Shown: piece by piece, positions 12,341 to 23,775 of the stretch
Layout of the letters: every line of letters starts with the position of its first letter
Position numbering within the stretch: the first letter of the stretch is position 1
Assembly (NCBI GenBank): GCA_900074885.1
Contig: FJUW01000033.1
Span: 1,007,041-1,071,040, forward strand
Reading direction: 5' to 3'
Source of the DNA: Rhynchosporium graminicola
Taxonomy: Eukaryota; Ascomycota; Leotiomycetes; Helotiales; Ploettnerulaceae
DNA: 64,000 nt
Translations under genes and position numbers: made by a program
Notes under the pieces: generated by a model
Databases searched by the model: none
What the model saw: the letters and a program-made list of their open reading frames with translations, nothing else
What the model was told of the DNA's origin: nothing

Positions 12341-12987
12341 ATCTACTTAGAGCGAGTCCGCAGGGTCGAAAGGAAGGTCGATTATTAAGTCGAACGAGAG
12401 GTCGATAAGGATATTAGAACTAAAGAGTTCTAAGCTTACTAACTTAATATTATTAAGTACCTTTTCCTTTTCTTATTTCTCCTTTTCTTCTCTTTCTAGA
12501 GCTTTAAAAGTATCGAGCTTAGCTATCGAGTTTAAACTAGTAGTAATTATCTTTTATTACTTTTTATATAAGAAACGTTTCTATTTCTTTAACTTTATAA
12601 TTTATATATAGAACTTAGCTATAGCTAAGTCTTTCTTATCTTCTAATTTTTCGATTTAGGAATCTAGACTTTCCTATTCGGAAGCTATAAGTATCTAGTT
12701 CCTTATACGAATATTATATAATTTATTTAATTAAGCGTATTAATTATATCTAGTTAGTATAAGATTATAAAGCGATATATACTCTTTATATTCCGCTTTT
12801 TTATATCTGATATATAGTACTATAATTCTACTACTTAGTTCTATTTGTTTTCTGAGTATAATATAATCAACTCGTTTCGTTAAGTATTTAAGAGGTATAA
12901 TAAAAGAAGAAGATAGCTATAAGTAGTTATCGATATTTCCTTAGGCGTACTTAAGCATAAGGATATACTAAGACAGACGGGGAATAG

Positions 12988-13484
12988 TATTACGAACTAG
13001 TATAGTTCTTAGCACCGAAAACTGTCCTAGTATTAGAATACTAATAGTACTACTTAGTAGTATATACTAGACGAGTTTTAGTACTAGAAAAGAGTTAGTA
13101 CTATTAGAGGAAAGATACTAATATAATTATAGTATAAAACAGCGAGTAGTATTATACGCCTACCTATATTATAGTAATAATAGTATTATAGCTATAGGTA
13201 ATCTAGGATCACGTGATATACTAGACTGCTAGATAGGTCGCGAGAGCTTGCACGCTCTATAAGACGGTCTTATATAGCTAGTATAAGAGAACGAAGCCTC
13301 TATATAAGACTAGCACTTCTGCTATTAGATAGGAGCTTTATACTTAAATTCAAATAGTAACTAATACCTGCTTATAACGTCTTAATTCTAATTAAGAACC
13401 GAATTTCTTATTTACTTTACTTTATAGCTAATACTAACTAACGAGCCTATATACCGCGTACCAGTCAGAACCAGGAACGTTATA
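12988..13484 (+). repeat. 3' LTR of element C
   Basis: The 497-bp LTR is preceded by a polypurine-like tract agacagacggggaatag (12,971-12,987) and followed by the atact duplication at 13,485-13,489, which pairs with 2,653-2,657. Confidence 0.9.
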
Positions 13485-13489
13485 ATACT

Positions 13490-15500
13490 TACCTATCGGG
13501 TGCAGACTAATACTAGTACTTCGAGTCAGCAAAATAATTCTTCGGGCCTACCTCAGAACCCTTCGAGCTCCTCTTAATCTAGGCAGAATTCTTTATGTGC
13601 CTCTCTTATATATCTACCCTAATTATAGCCGATTCTATAGCTTACTATCTCTCTAACCTTAAATATTTAAATAACGCAAGCAGCTAGGAGTAGAACTAGG
13701 TACCAATAATAGTAATACTAGCTACTTTACTATCGAAATAACTTTAATATAAGCGATAGATAGTAATCATATCCTAGAAACGGAATATAAACTAATATTA
13801 ATACTTCTAATATCTCTCCTTTGTAACTAGCGCGAGCAAGCCTAAACTTATATATTAATAGAACCTTAGTATATAACTCTAAGAGGGATAGTATCCTCTA
13901 TATTAGCTATAGATATTATAGCTACTTTAAGTTAGCTTATCTAAATATTATATTACCCTTTTAGGAGCATATATACCTAAAATAAATTATATTCCTAGAA
14001 ACTACTACCTAGGTATTATATACTTAACTATAGGGAGACTTTTAAAGTATCGAAGGACTTAGAGCTATAGATAATAGAGTTCCTTTTAGTACCTCTAAAT
14101 TATTATTAATAATATTTATAATATTATCCTCTAGCTTAGATAGAGCTAATATACTAAGCTTAATAGAAATAACCTTATTTAATTAATTTATCTAAGCTAG
14201 TTCTACTAAGTTAAGTAATAAAGCTAGAAAAGCGAAAGCTATAATTATACTTTTAGATAACCTATAGTACTAAGCAGAATCTATAGAGATATTAGGGAAT
14301 AAAGTAAAAAGAGAGGAGAAAGATAAATGTATTTATACTAGAGTAATATATAGGACTTATTATAAGAAGCGTATAAGGATTAATATTCCTAAGGAGTAGG
14401 AAGCAGCAGAAGAACTAGAAGTAATAACCTAAGGATCTAGTTTAAGGTCTATAATAAGGAAGAAAGAAAGAAAAGGCAGATAATTAAGGGAAATAGTAAA
14501 GAGAGAAGAGCTAGGACTTATTAATTTCAAAGACCTAACTACTAGAATTAATATCACGATAAATCTACTAGAATTATTTCAGATATCTCTAGAGATATCT
14601 AAGTAACTTCATAAACTATCGATATATCGTAACTAGAAGAAAGTAAGTCTAAAGTCTTTAACTTATAAAAATAACTCTATTACAATACTTAGCACTAGAT
14701 CTATATAAGCCTTATCTATAGCTATAACTAGAAATCTTAAGCTTATATAGGTTACGCTATAAGTCTACCCCGCAGATAAAGCCTAGAAGGTTCCTAGGAA
14801 AATAAAAGTAATTCAAAAGAGTAAGACTATTATTATAGAATTAAAAGTCGGAATATATTCTATAGACTAAGGTTCTGACCTAGTTATTATATCTCCTGCC
14901 TTATAGTAATATCTAAAGTTAAAAACTATTCTACTAGCTTCTTATAGGTATACTAAAGTTAGCTATTATATAGCAGATAGTATATAATATTAGCTTACTA
15001 AGTTTATTATCTTTAATTTTAAAGTTAAAGATATATAGCGTAGAGTCTATACGTTTATAAGAGATACTAAGAGTCCTAACGATAAGGAGCTAAGCTTACT
15101 ACTTAGGCTTTTATAGCTATATTCTATAGATATAAAGATCGATATTTATAAAGGTCTCCTTACCCTTAGTAGTAATAAGGAAAGGGAAATAACTACTACT
15201 ATCTAGAGCTCTCTTTTTATAGAATCCTTACTTTTAAATCTTATTTTATACCTAAAGGTAAAGTCGAATAAAGATATATCTGATTTAATTATCAAATTTA
15301 TAGAGAGCTTAGATATCTCTACTACTAATAATAACTTCGCTTCTAATTCTTCTTCTGATTCAGAATCTAACGATATTTCTTCTTCTAGTAATTCTAACTC
15401 TTTAAAAAACTAGACTTACTAGCTTATCCTAAGAAGATATTAAACTTATTATTAGCTCGCTATAGCTATCTAGAGGTATCTAGGACTATACCTACCTAAA
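13490..15500 (+). pseudogene. Gag remnant of element D, part 2, and protease region
   Basis: The D Gag frame resumes after the C insertion. At about 13,890-13,960 it reads YRYYSYFKLAYLNIILPF, a plausible RIP-altered CCHC knuckle (Cys to Tyr, His to Tyr or Phe). Downstream sequence to about 15,500 is broken and Ser/Asp-rich in places. By position it should hold the spacer and protease, but I could not place an active site. Confidence 0.45.
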
Positions 15501-18500
15501 ACCTTAGATATTTAGTAAATATCTTAGAAGTTTCCTATATATTAGAAAGGCCTCCTAAAGCCTTAAATTTCAAAGGATATATACCCTCTAAGGAAAAGAG
15601 GCCTATTATAAACTAGTACTCCTTTATATCAGTAGGCTTATTCCTAGCCTTATTTACTTAAGCTGATATTACCTCTATATATATACTAGAGACTAAGAGG
15701 GCTATTATCTAGTCCAGGTTATTATTATAGCTTCTTCTATTCTTAAATACTATAGCTTAGCTAAAACCCTCGAGAATCCGTAGTAATTACCTTTAATCCT
15801 CTTATCTAGCTATTAAGCCCTCCTCGAAATCCTAATATCGATATATATCTACTGATTAGCCTAGTACCTATAGTAACTACGCTAAAACCTAGAATATTAC
15901 TATAGAATCTAGTAAGAAAGCACTATATATTATAGCTTTTCCTATATAAAGGAGGATAGTTAGGTTACTTATAGCAGAAGTAACTAATAAAGTTCTGAAT
16001 ACTTAGGTAGCTAAAAGTGACCTGACCTTTAGAGACGCTATACTCTTAGATTAAATTAAGTAAGTCTATAAGCTTTTATATATATATCGCTATACTAACT
16101 CGATAAGCTTAAAAGATATACCTTTCACGGATCTCTATTATTATAGAGCTAGGATACTAGAGTATTCTAATCTAGTCCAGGAGAACGTATCTAGGAGATA
16201 TACCCTAGCTAAGCTTACTTAGCTAAATAAGATAATTAAGAAAGGAATTAAGTATAGTATATTTAAAAGTACCTTTCTAGCTAATAGAGAGCTATTAGAT
16301 TAGAATAGCTATCTATATATAGTTGAGAAAAGAATAGATTCTAAGGTATAAACTAGAGAGTATAAGGTAACTTTTAATTACTCTAAAATTAAGAAGAGAA
16401 CACTTAGCTACTTAATAATCTATATAGCAGAATACTTTATATTTCTTAGTAATCCCAAGTGTTATCTATTTATCTAAATAGACCTTAAGTACGCTTACTA
16501 GTTAGTAAACTTATATCTAGATAATCGCTATATCTATACCTTCTCTGCGCTAAGCTATAGATAATTATAACTAACCTATATACCCTAGGGTTATAGAAGC
16601 TTAGTATTCTCTATAATAGAACTAATAAAATTAGTCTTTAGAGATATACTTAAGTCTACTAAAGTAGTAATAAAAAGGTTTAATAATTCTGAGCTCTCGC
16701 TATTCTCTCTAATTATTTCTAAGGGTAGAGTAGTTCTTTAGGCCTTACTCTTCTATATAGATAATATCTTCGTAGCTTTTAAGATATTTAGAGAGGTATT
16801 TACCTTTCTGAAAGATTATCTTCTCCCTCGAATCTTATAATCTAATCTTAAGCTCTACTTTAAGAAGTATCTATTATTTATAATAGAAGTTCTAGTATTA
16901 GGGACCTTATATAAGGCGAGTAGAAAATTAATAATTAAGCTGGAAAAAGTATTAAGGATTAATATATAGCTAATACCTAAAAATACTATAGAGGTTAGGA
17001 GATTCTTAGGAGCGATCTAGATAACGCGACTATAAGTTAAGAATTATATAGAGATTACTTGACTATTAAATCGACTTACTAAAGATATAGAATAGAGATA
17101 GAAAGAGAATAAGGCGATATTATTTGAGCTACTAAAGGAAGTATACTTAAGAGTAGTAGAGAGAAATAGCTACGATCTAACCCTCTTAGTATAAATATAT
17201 ATAGATACTAGTAGATATATAGGAGGATATTATATTATATAATCTAAGGAGAGAGAGAAGAAGATAGTACTAATCCTTTTCGATAGCTTTACTTTCTCTA
17301 AAACCTAAAGGAATTATAGGATATATAAAAGAGAGCTTCTATTAATTATAAAGTTCAGTCGCAAATATTAAAATATATTATAGGAAGATAAGCTAAGAAT
17401 TATCTATATAGATTATTAGCTATTAACTCACTTTCTGGATTCTTTAGCTCTTTAGAAGGGGATTTATACTAGATAAGCTTCAGAACTAAGGTTACTAAAT
17501 ATATAGATTACTTATATCTAAGGGAGTAGAAATAAGACTATAGATACTCTATTACGTACTATCTTCCCTAGAGATAAGTATAATAAGCTAGATATATTAA
17601 GATTTGGAGAATAGTAGCAGGATACTACTAGGCCTATCTAAAGGTAGAAAGATAGTATTAGTAAGTATAAAGATCTACTAAAAGAATTAGAGCTTAGTTC
17701 TAAAAAAGCTAATAATAAGAAGCTAGAAATTATTAGAGAGATATTTAAGGTAGATAATATTAAGAAATAGGCTAGAAATAAGAAGGAAGATCTAGAGTTT
17801 ATAGCTGCTCTATATATAGTAGAAGAGAGGTTCTAGGATATAACTTTATAGTTAAGTTTACCTTTTACTAGATTATAAGTTTTAGAAGATACGCCTCTCT
17901 ATGAAATATTTAAAGCTCTATCTGCGGAGACTTACTAGTTATCGAAACTAGTAATAGTCGAGCTAATATCCCCTTTAGAAGCTTATAAGAAGATATATTA
18001 GTATAAGGATATTATCAGGTTCCTTATCTATAGTATCTACTTAGATAATATAGATCATATAAGGAAGAGATCTCTAGAGCTCTGATATAAGAAATATAAG
18101 TAGGAGTATAAGGTATTATAGTATAAATAGAGAGGAGTATATAAATATTATCTTATACTAGAGTAAGTTGCAGAAGCTTTAGTAAAAGCTTATAATAAGG
18201 GAGGATATTTTATATCGATTATTACTACTAGAAAACTCAGGGGCGTCTATTAGCTTATACTTACTAAGGATATTACTCTGTATATTACTAGATATCTTTA
18301 ATACGCGAAATACGGACCGGCTCAGAAGTTAGTACTATTCTCCTAGATTATAGTCTCAATACTAATAGAATTACTTAAGGTAGATTTCTATGGACTGTTT
18401 ATATAACTACTTAAGAGTTATAGATACCTTCTTATTATTATAGACTACTTCTCTTAGCTAGTATAGGCCTTTCTATGCGCAGTAGCTAACTCGGAATATA

Positions 18501-19480
18501 TTAAGATATTACTAGATATACTATTTAAGATAGATAGTATACTTATTAGCTTTTATATTAATCTTAGAAGTTACTTTAGAGAAGAAATCAGAAACTATAT
18601 TAGTAAGAAAGGTATTTTATAGCTTAACTTACCCTTAGCCTCTAAGAAGTCTATAAGTATAGCAGAGAAAGCTATTAATTTAGTCTAGTAAGCTATAACT
18701 AAGACTAATCCTAACTATACTATTAAGTTTTAAAAGATAGTATTTGAAATGAATTTAAGAGAGATTAGGTTCCTTAGGTATTCCCTTTTCTATATATACT
18801 ATAAGTACTAGCCTAGGTTAGAAGTGGACCTCGCTTTTCCTATATATTATATTAGAGCGATTTATTAAGAACTAGACTTATAAGGATTCTCTAATATACT
18901 TTAAGGAGCTAATAGTAAGGAGAATAAAGAATAAGGAGATAAGGTATTAGAGTATATTAAGGCGTAAGCTACTAAATTAGAGTAAATAGATCTAGCCTTA
19001 TACTTAGAAAGAATAAGATAGAAAGAAATATATAATCTAAAGGTATCTAGAAGATAATATCTAAGGATTAGCTCTATAGTTATACTCTATAATTATACTA
19101 TAGCTAAGTAAAAGCTACGTCTAAGCTAGAGAGGTCCTTTCGTAGTCTTTAGTATAAGTAGTAAATATAGTAAATCGTATACCTTATAGTAAATCGATAG
19201 AATACTAATACTATAATATTTCTATATCGATTAAATAAAGCCCTTTTATCTACGAAACTTATATCTTATAAATAGATAAGAAGAAAGACTATTATTATAT
19301 TAAAACCGTAGAGCTAGGAAGGGTAAATATTCTCTACTAGTTAAGCTTAGAATAGGTAGAAAGATAGAGGTTATAGCTAGAGATTCTATACTAGGAGTAT
19401 AGTAGCAGGAATAGGGAGTATAATAATATATGATATAGAAAGTCAGGAGTTATAGATTATAGAGTTAAGATATATAGATA
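15501..19480 (+). pseudogene. Pol remnant of element D: RT, RNase H, integrase
   Basis: Plus-strand frames with many stops show RT palm motifs at about 16,480-16,800 (FIQIDLKYAYQ, then LFYIDNIF for the YxDD box). RNase H is near 17,200 (VYIDTSRYIGGYY) and an integrase zinc-binding and core region is at about 18,060-18,800. The C-terminal region reads RGPFVVFSI...SYTLQQIDRI, the usual gypsy integrase tail (GPF ... Y.L). The order RT-RNase H-integrase is gypsy, not Copia. The protein is inactive. Confidence 0.65.
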
Positions 19481-19526
19481 TAGGGTCCTGATATAAGATA
19501 GAGATATCTTCTGTCTCGAAGGGGAG

Positions 19527-19779
19527 TTATAAGAAGGGAGTTTTAGGAGTATATGGCTTTCGAGATATATATTTATAGTTATTCCATAGCGTATTATAGC
19601 TTAGAAAAGAGGTCTCGAGGGCGAGACTTATATAGTAGTAGACTTATGATATCACTGGACCTCTAGTAGCTAGTTGCGTATAGACCTCTACTTCTATAGC
19701 TTTCTTCTGAGGTTTCAAAACCTTTTCTATAATATAACTACGCTTCTCAAGAGGTTCTGGTACAGCACCTTTTCTCGTA
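19527..19779 (+). repeat. 3' LTR of element D
   Basis: It begins just after the purine tract cgaaggggag and ends near tttctcgt at 19,778, where similarity with the window-start LTR stops. The first bases of ordinary-composition DNA follow at once. It is about 253 bp and less mutated towards its end than the interior of D. Confidence 0.65.
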
Positions 19780-20012
19780 TGTACCTTCGGTACCTGCAGC
19801 AGTTTCGGGTCGTGACTAATGTATGTCCGTGGGCGATTAATCACGTGAAGATAAGCGGCGCACGGCCATTAGAAGCTGTTATCTTTCTGCCACCAAAAAA
19901 AGGATCGAAAAAAAAGCATCTCCCCCAAGGACTATTCATTATCTAGGCATTTACATTCCACACGGTATTGATCAACGGCCAGGATTCAACACGACCCGCT
20001 TCATATATCACT
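19780..20012 (+). promoter_or_regulatory. Short NOP6 upstream region bounded by the D LTR
   Basis: Only about 233 bp separate the transposon from the NOP6 ATG. The stretch holds a CACGTG E-box (19,842-19,847), an adjacent GATAAG, two A-rich runs (about 19,894-19,914) and no TATA box that I can identify. If this is the whole promoter, the D insertion either missed it narrowly or replaced distal elements. Confidence 0.5.
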
Positions 20013-21269
20013 ATGGGGAAGACACGAACCGAAGCATCGCGCGCTGAGCGGAAAGCCAAAAAGCGCGCCGCCGAAGACGCAATTCCCGATGTGCCAGGTT
20101 CATGGACTGCTGCTGAAGCCGAAGTCGAGGCCAGCTCGCCGACTAAGAAAGACTCGAAGAAGAGGAAACGTGATGGAGACGAGGATGATGGTATAGGCAA
20201 GGATGAGAAGGAGAGCAAAAAGGAGAGGAAGAAGCGGAGGAAAGAGGCCGAAGCAAGCGAAGCAGCCAATGGAGAAGTGTCGGTGGAAAAGAAAGAGAAT
20301 AAGGCGAAGAAGGAGAAGAAGAGCAATGGAGGAGATGACGAGGCCCCCGTAGATTTGGACACGAACATGGCAGATAAGCCAGAAGATGATGCGCCAAAAA
20401 AGTCAAAGAAAGAGAGGAAAGCCGAGCGCAAAGCCAAGGAAGCTGCTGAAGCTGCCGCGAATAGAACTGGGAGCGGAAAGGCCGCAGAAGTCACGGTTGC
20501 ATCTCCTAAGATCAATGGCTCGAAGTTGAAAAGTGCCGATGAGACCGAACCTGGGGATGAGAAGAAATCCAAAAAGAACAACCGTAATCGAGAGAAGAAG
20601 CGCAAAGGTGTCAATGGCACAGAAGCTACCAATGGGGAGGTTGACGACGCAAGCTCGAAAGCTGCAAGATTCATTGTATTTGTTGGTATGTATGCCTAGA
20701 TATCTGCTCCTGTGGTACGATGGTCTTGCTAACAGATAGACTCAGGCCAGCTTCCCTTTACTGCAACAAAAGAGTCGGTAGAGAAGCATTTCGCTTCCAT
20801 AAAGCCAAAATCTGTACGCGTGCCAACCGAAAAAGGGACGGCGGGCAAGGCAAAAGGATATGCTTTCGTTGAATTCGATGGCTACGACCACATGAAGACT
20901 TGTCTCAAGCTATTCCACCACTCATCATTCAACGATGGCATCAGTGCCCCTCGAGATATCAACGTAAACTTGACGTAAGTCTTCTTTCTGCTTTGATTCG
21001 TGTTGGCCTCGCCGGAAACAAGTCCTTGTGTATTCCTAGTTATGCTAACTGTTCGTGGGGTTTACAGCGCTGGAGGCGGTGGTAATACCAAGGAGAGAAA
21101 GGGGAAGATCGAGGAAAAGAACCAGAAATTGGATGAGGAGCGTATTCGTCGAAGACAGGAAGAGGAGAAGGCCAACCTCACTAAAAGAGCCGAAGGGGAA
21201 AAGAAAGATCTCATTGACGAAAGTGCTATTCATCCTAGTCGGAGGGGAAGGGTTCCCGTTATGAAATGA
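20013..21269 (+). CDS. NOP6: NOP6-like nucleolar RNA-binding protein (small-subunit ribosome biogenesis)
   Basis: Three exons, 20,013-20,685, 20,746-20,974 and 21,068-21,269, give 367 residues. The start is the first ATG of the frame. Introns use gtatgt...ctcag (60 bp, branch gctaac) and gtaagt...tacag (93 bp). Residues 1-218 are Lys/Glu/Ala-rich with many KK and KRKR nuclear/nucleolar signals. One RRM spans about 220-300, with RNP2 IVFVGQL (221-227, across intron 1) and RNP1 KGYAFVEF (261-268). A conserved TAGGGG loop then leads into a charged coiled coil (about 310-355). Yeast Nop6 is an RRM protein of 40S subunit assembly. The RRM wording and C-terminal helix match fungal Nop6 closely. It converges on the transcription factor gene. 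Confidence 0.88.
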
Positions 21270-21945
21270 CGCCTTCTCGAGTCTGCGAATGCCCGTGCTG
21301 TGTAATAGTTCAAGCGAGGTTTTGCTTGAAGGTGGGTATAGTAAAATTGGGTACCGGATACCGGATTATGCCGTTGCTGGGAGGTGTTCTTTAAGGAGTT
21401 GTCTTTGGAGCAAATATAGTTGGATCTGGCCGGCTGGTTATTGGGTAAAATCCAAGAAAGAGTAAAATTATCTTGGGAAGTCCAGACACCGCACCTCATA
21501 GAGGGCAAAGAAATCTGCCCATCTTAATCTTAAGTCCTCCGCTCAATTTTAGCCTACAAGTGAGTTGTACGGAAACGTCTCGACGAACCCACACTGAATG
21601 ACCTCCTCAATAATGTCACAGCCTCCGTTTCTTGGATGTGGCAAATACCCAGATATGATTCAAGAACTATGATTGTGGGAACGCCCAATTGGAGAACCAC
21701 TCTTATGCAGCTCGGATATTTCTGCTCCATGATAACTATACCCTTTCACAACCGAAATCATGTGAGGATATACATCAAGGCTTGCGATAAAAAAAATAAT
21801 AAAAGCGTCACTCCGCGAAGACTGTCTTACATCGGCATATCTCTGGAACATTCTATCGCTGTGCTTTCCAACCTCGTTCAATCTGGTGGCTAAGCGATCG
21901 AGCATAATAGCCCAAGGCTCCAGGTATATTTAGAGTCAATTTGCC
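21270..21945. other. Intergenic region between convergent NOP6 and transcription factor genes
   Basis: This 676-bp stretch has ordinary composition and must hold both 3' UTRs. On the minus strand an open frame at 21,660-21,905 (LDRLATRLNEVGKHSDRMF...) lies just downstream of the transcription factor stop. It could be a missed last exon, but I found no convincing splice pair. There is otherwise nothing I can name. Confidence 0.5.
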
Positions 21946-23775
21946 CTATCTATGCAACAAATTTTGCCCGTTGGTCCTATACCACCTCAAAACACATCTC
22001 CACCCAATACCCACGTCCTCATTTGCTAATTCGTCCGCCCTCATCCTGCGTGACTCTATAGCTCCCTGCATCCGTCTCATCCCTCCAAGGTCGATGTGCA
22101 GTCCGCTCAAAAGATTGGGTTTGCCTAGCAGCATACCTGTAACTTTGTCTAGCACATATACCGAAACAAAGGGGTTCTGCTCCTTGTCGTCAAGATCCGG
22201 ACGATCGTGAAGGTTAAGGTCGATTGCTGACGCAGTGATAAGCGCATTCAGCATCCATAAATTGGGCTTCGCATCGCTCGTTGAGCCTTGTGTATTTCCA
22301 TTCGTCGGGGGTGAGTACGTCGCAAGAAGCGTATAGATAGCCAACAAGAGATGCGCCTGCATCACAGAAAGTGATGGATTCTGTTGCCATGCATTTGCAG
22401 GGTAAAACTTTTGGGCCATCTGGAAATATAGGTCAGGGACAGTGGAGAGACATGCTCCAATGTTGTTGAGGTATTGGGAGCCGATGGCCAATACAAGTAA
22501 CATCTTGAATTTTTGCAAATTGGTGTACCGCTCGGAAGCAACATTGCTTGTGGTTGCAAGCGCTGGGATAGTTTGTGGGGAGAAGACAGGGAAGTATGTA
22601 TGTACTTGATCAAAGAATGTTTGCGAGTACCCGGTTTCGTCTGCGCCGGGGATAATCTGACTGGGTATCTGGGAAGAGCGAGCAGAATGCCCCTGATACT
22701 GTGTGTCTGCGGAAATCTTGCTGGAGGTTCCTCCCAGATACCGGACTGAGTGAGGTAGGACGTCAGATCTAGATCTGGGACGTGTGTAGGTAAAATTGAG
22801 TACTCGGGATGCTGCGGGTTTGAGAGAGTCGGATCCGTGCATATGCTGCTCCGAAAATGCAATATAGGACCTTCGGGAAGGCAAGTCAAGATGGACCTCC
22901 GAGACATACTCGTCATTTCCGTAGCCGCAGCTTGGGGCGGTCAAAGAGGGTGACGGCGGTCCACTGCACGAGCCGATACTTAGATCAGGCAGGTTGAAGT
23001 CTATGTCTTGCATCATGTCCTCGTTCACTTCGCGGCGAGAGTGCGTTTCCCATGAAGTTACTTCAATAGTGGGGATGTCAGGAAGAAGAAAACTGTTGTC
23101 TGGTTGCATGCTGGAGAAATCGGTGGCAACGTTCGAATAACTGTCAGTACCAGGTGTAATGGGAAACGATCTCGTACGTCTGGGGTAATCGAAGAACGAA
23201 GCCTGGTCAAAGAAATTGAAAGCCTCATTCGACCAAGGAGGATGATCTCCTGCAGGACTATTTGCCATGTCACTTGGCGATGAGCAGAAGGACGAAGCGT
23301 AAGCTGTCTGGTAATCCTGAAATCCACGCCCTGGACTCGACAGGATATCTTCAGGAGCAGGTGACATCGCTGGAGATACAGGAATCTGCAATCGTAAGCC
23401 CTGCGAGGCTCCTGAACCAGCCAAAGTGCTAGATGGGGTCACTAGCACTGGGTGCGTATCGGACCCATTGCGGCTCTCCTGCTGTGCCAAAAGGCTTTCC
23501 AATCTCCTCACGCGCTCTTCGAGATAACTAGAGCTGTCAGCTATTTGGGCACTGCTATGTTTTCCAGATCTGGACTGCTCTGACCTCTGAGATTTTTCGG
23601 CCTTTCTATCATCACCAATCTTGCACTGCAGCCCCAATCGCGTGCAAGCTGTGCAGGGAAAGTAGTCATCGCATTTGATTTTCCTTCTTCGACATCTCTC
23701 GCAGGATCGCAAAAGCGAAGACCGCGGTGCCTTTTTAACAGGTACTGCGACGGTTCCTATTGCTGGCGACGCCAT
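21946..23775 (-). CDS. Zn2Cys6 (Gal4-type) fungal transcription factor
   Basis: One uninterrupted exon gives 609 residues from the ATG at 23,775. The binuclear zinc cluster is at residues 25-51 with spacing C-X2-C-X6-C-X5-C-X2-C-X6-C (CERCRRRKIKC...CTAC...C) and the usual basic stretch. A short coiled coil (SYLEERVRRLESLLAQQ, about 84-100) follows and suggests dimers. A long Ser/Pro-rich linker leads to a middle homology region from about residue 385, with the TYFPVFSP segment and a VYVLDKVTGMLLGKP segment. In most relatives the homology region continues 150-250 residues past that motif. Here the protein stops about 55 residues later, so the C-terminus may be truncated or may need one more exon. 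It is nuclear by family. Its target genes are unknown; the same-strand neighbour is a sugar-type transporter. Confidence 0.85.
   Translation of the reverse strand: MASPAIGTVAVPVKKAPRSSLLRSCERCRRRKIKCDDYFPCTACTRLGLQCKIGDDRKAEKSQRSEQSRSGKHSSAQIADSSSYLEERVRRLESLLAQQESRNGSDTHPVLVTPSSTLAGSGASQGLRLQIPVSPAMSPAPEDILSSPGRGFQDYQTAYASSFCSSPSDMANSPAGDHPPWSNEAFNFFDQASFFDYPRRTRSFPITPGTDSYSNVATDFSSMQPDNSFLLPDIPTIEVTSWETHSRREVNEDMMQDIDFNLPDLSIGSCSGPPSPSLTAPSCGYGNDEYVSEVHLDLPSRRSYIAFSEQHMHGSDSLKPAASRVLNFTYTRPRSRSDVLPHSVRYLGGTSSKISADTQYQGHSARSSQIPSQIIPGADETGYSQTFFDQVHTYFPVFSPQTIPALATTSNVASERYTNLQKFKMLLVLAIGSQYLNNIGACLSTVPDLYFQMAQKFYPANAWQQNPSLSVMQAHLLLAIYTLLATYSPPTNGNTQGSTSDAKPNLWMLNALITASAIDLNLHDRPDLDDKEQNPFVSVYVLDKVTGMLLGKPNLLSGLHIDLGGMRRMQGAIESRRMRADELANEDVGIGWRCVLRWYRTNGQNLLHR

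Larger units (their letters stand above)
2658..13484 (+). mobile_element. Ty3/gypsy chromovirus-type element C, full length, nested in D
   Basis: Paired 497-bp LTRs (2,658-3,154 and 12,988-13,484) are flanked by the target duplication atact (2,653-2,657 and 13,485-13,489). The ends read tat...ata, consistent with RIP of TGT...ACA. Internal order is gag, retropepsin, RT, RNase H, integrase and chromodomain, the Ty3/gypsy order. Three later insertions sit inside: B1 at 4,964, B2 at 7,227 and a solo LTR of the same family at 11,444. Without them the element is about 6.8 kb. A second, truncated copy (C2) lies at 48,669-54,013 and shows the uninterrupted B site. Confidence 0.85.
1..19779 (+). mobile_element. 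Ty3/gypsy LTR retrotransposon D, RIP-degraded, outer host of the nest
   Basis: This is the outermost element. An LTR fragment at 1-146 matches the 3' LTR at about 19,632-19,778, so the 5' LTR starts outside the window. A Gag remnant runs to 2,657, is interrupted by element C, and resumes at 13,490. Protease-to-integrase remnants follow up to about 19,480. The purine-rich tract tctcgaaggggag at about 19,514 immediately precedes the 3' LTR. Removing C and the solo B LTR leaves roughly 8.7 kb, a normal gypsy length. Every frame is broken by stops at former Gln, Trp and Arg codons. The gypsy assignment rests on RT, RNase H and integrase remnants. No chromodomain was seen at its C-terminus. Confidence 0.75.

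Noticed and set aside
19943..20674. Long minus-strand open frame of 243 residues (Ser/Phe/Leu-rich)
   Set aside because: It is antisense to the Lys/Glu-rich first exon of NOP6. The composition is the mirror of AAG/GAG codons and there is no domain.
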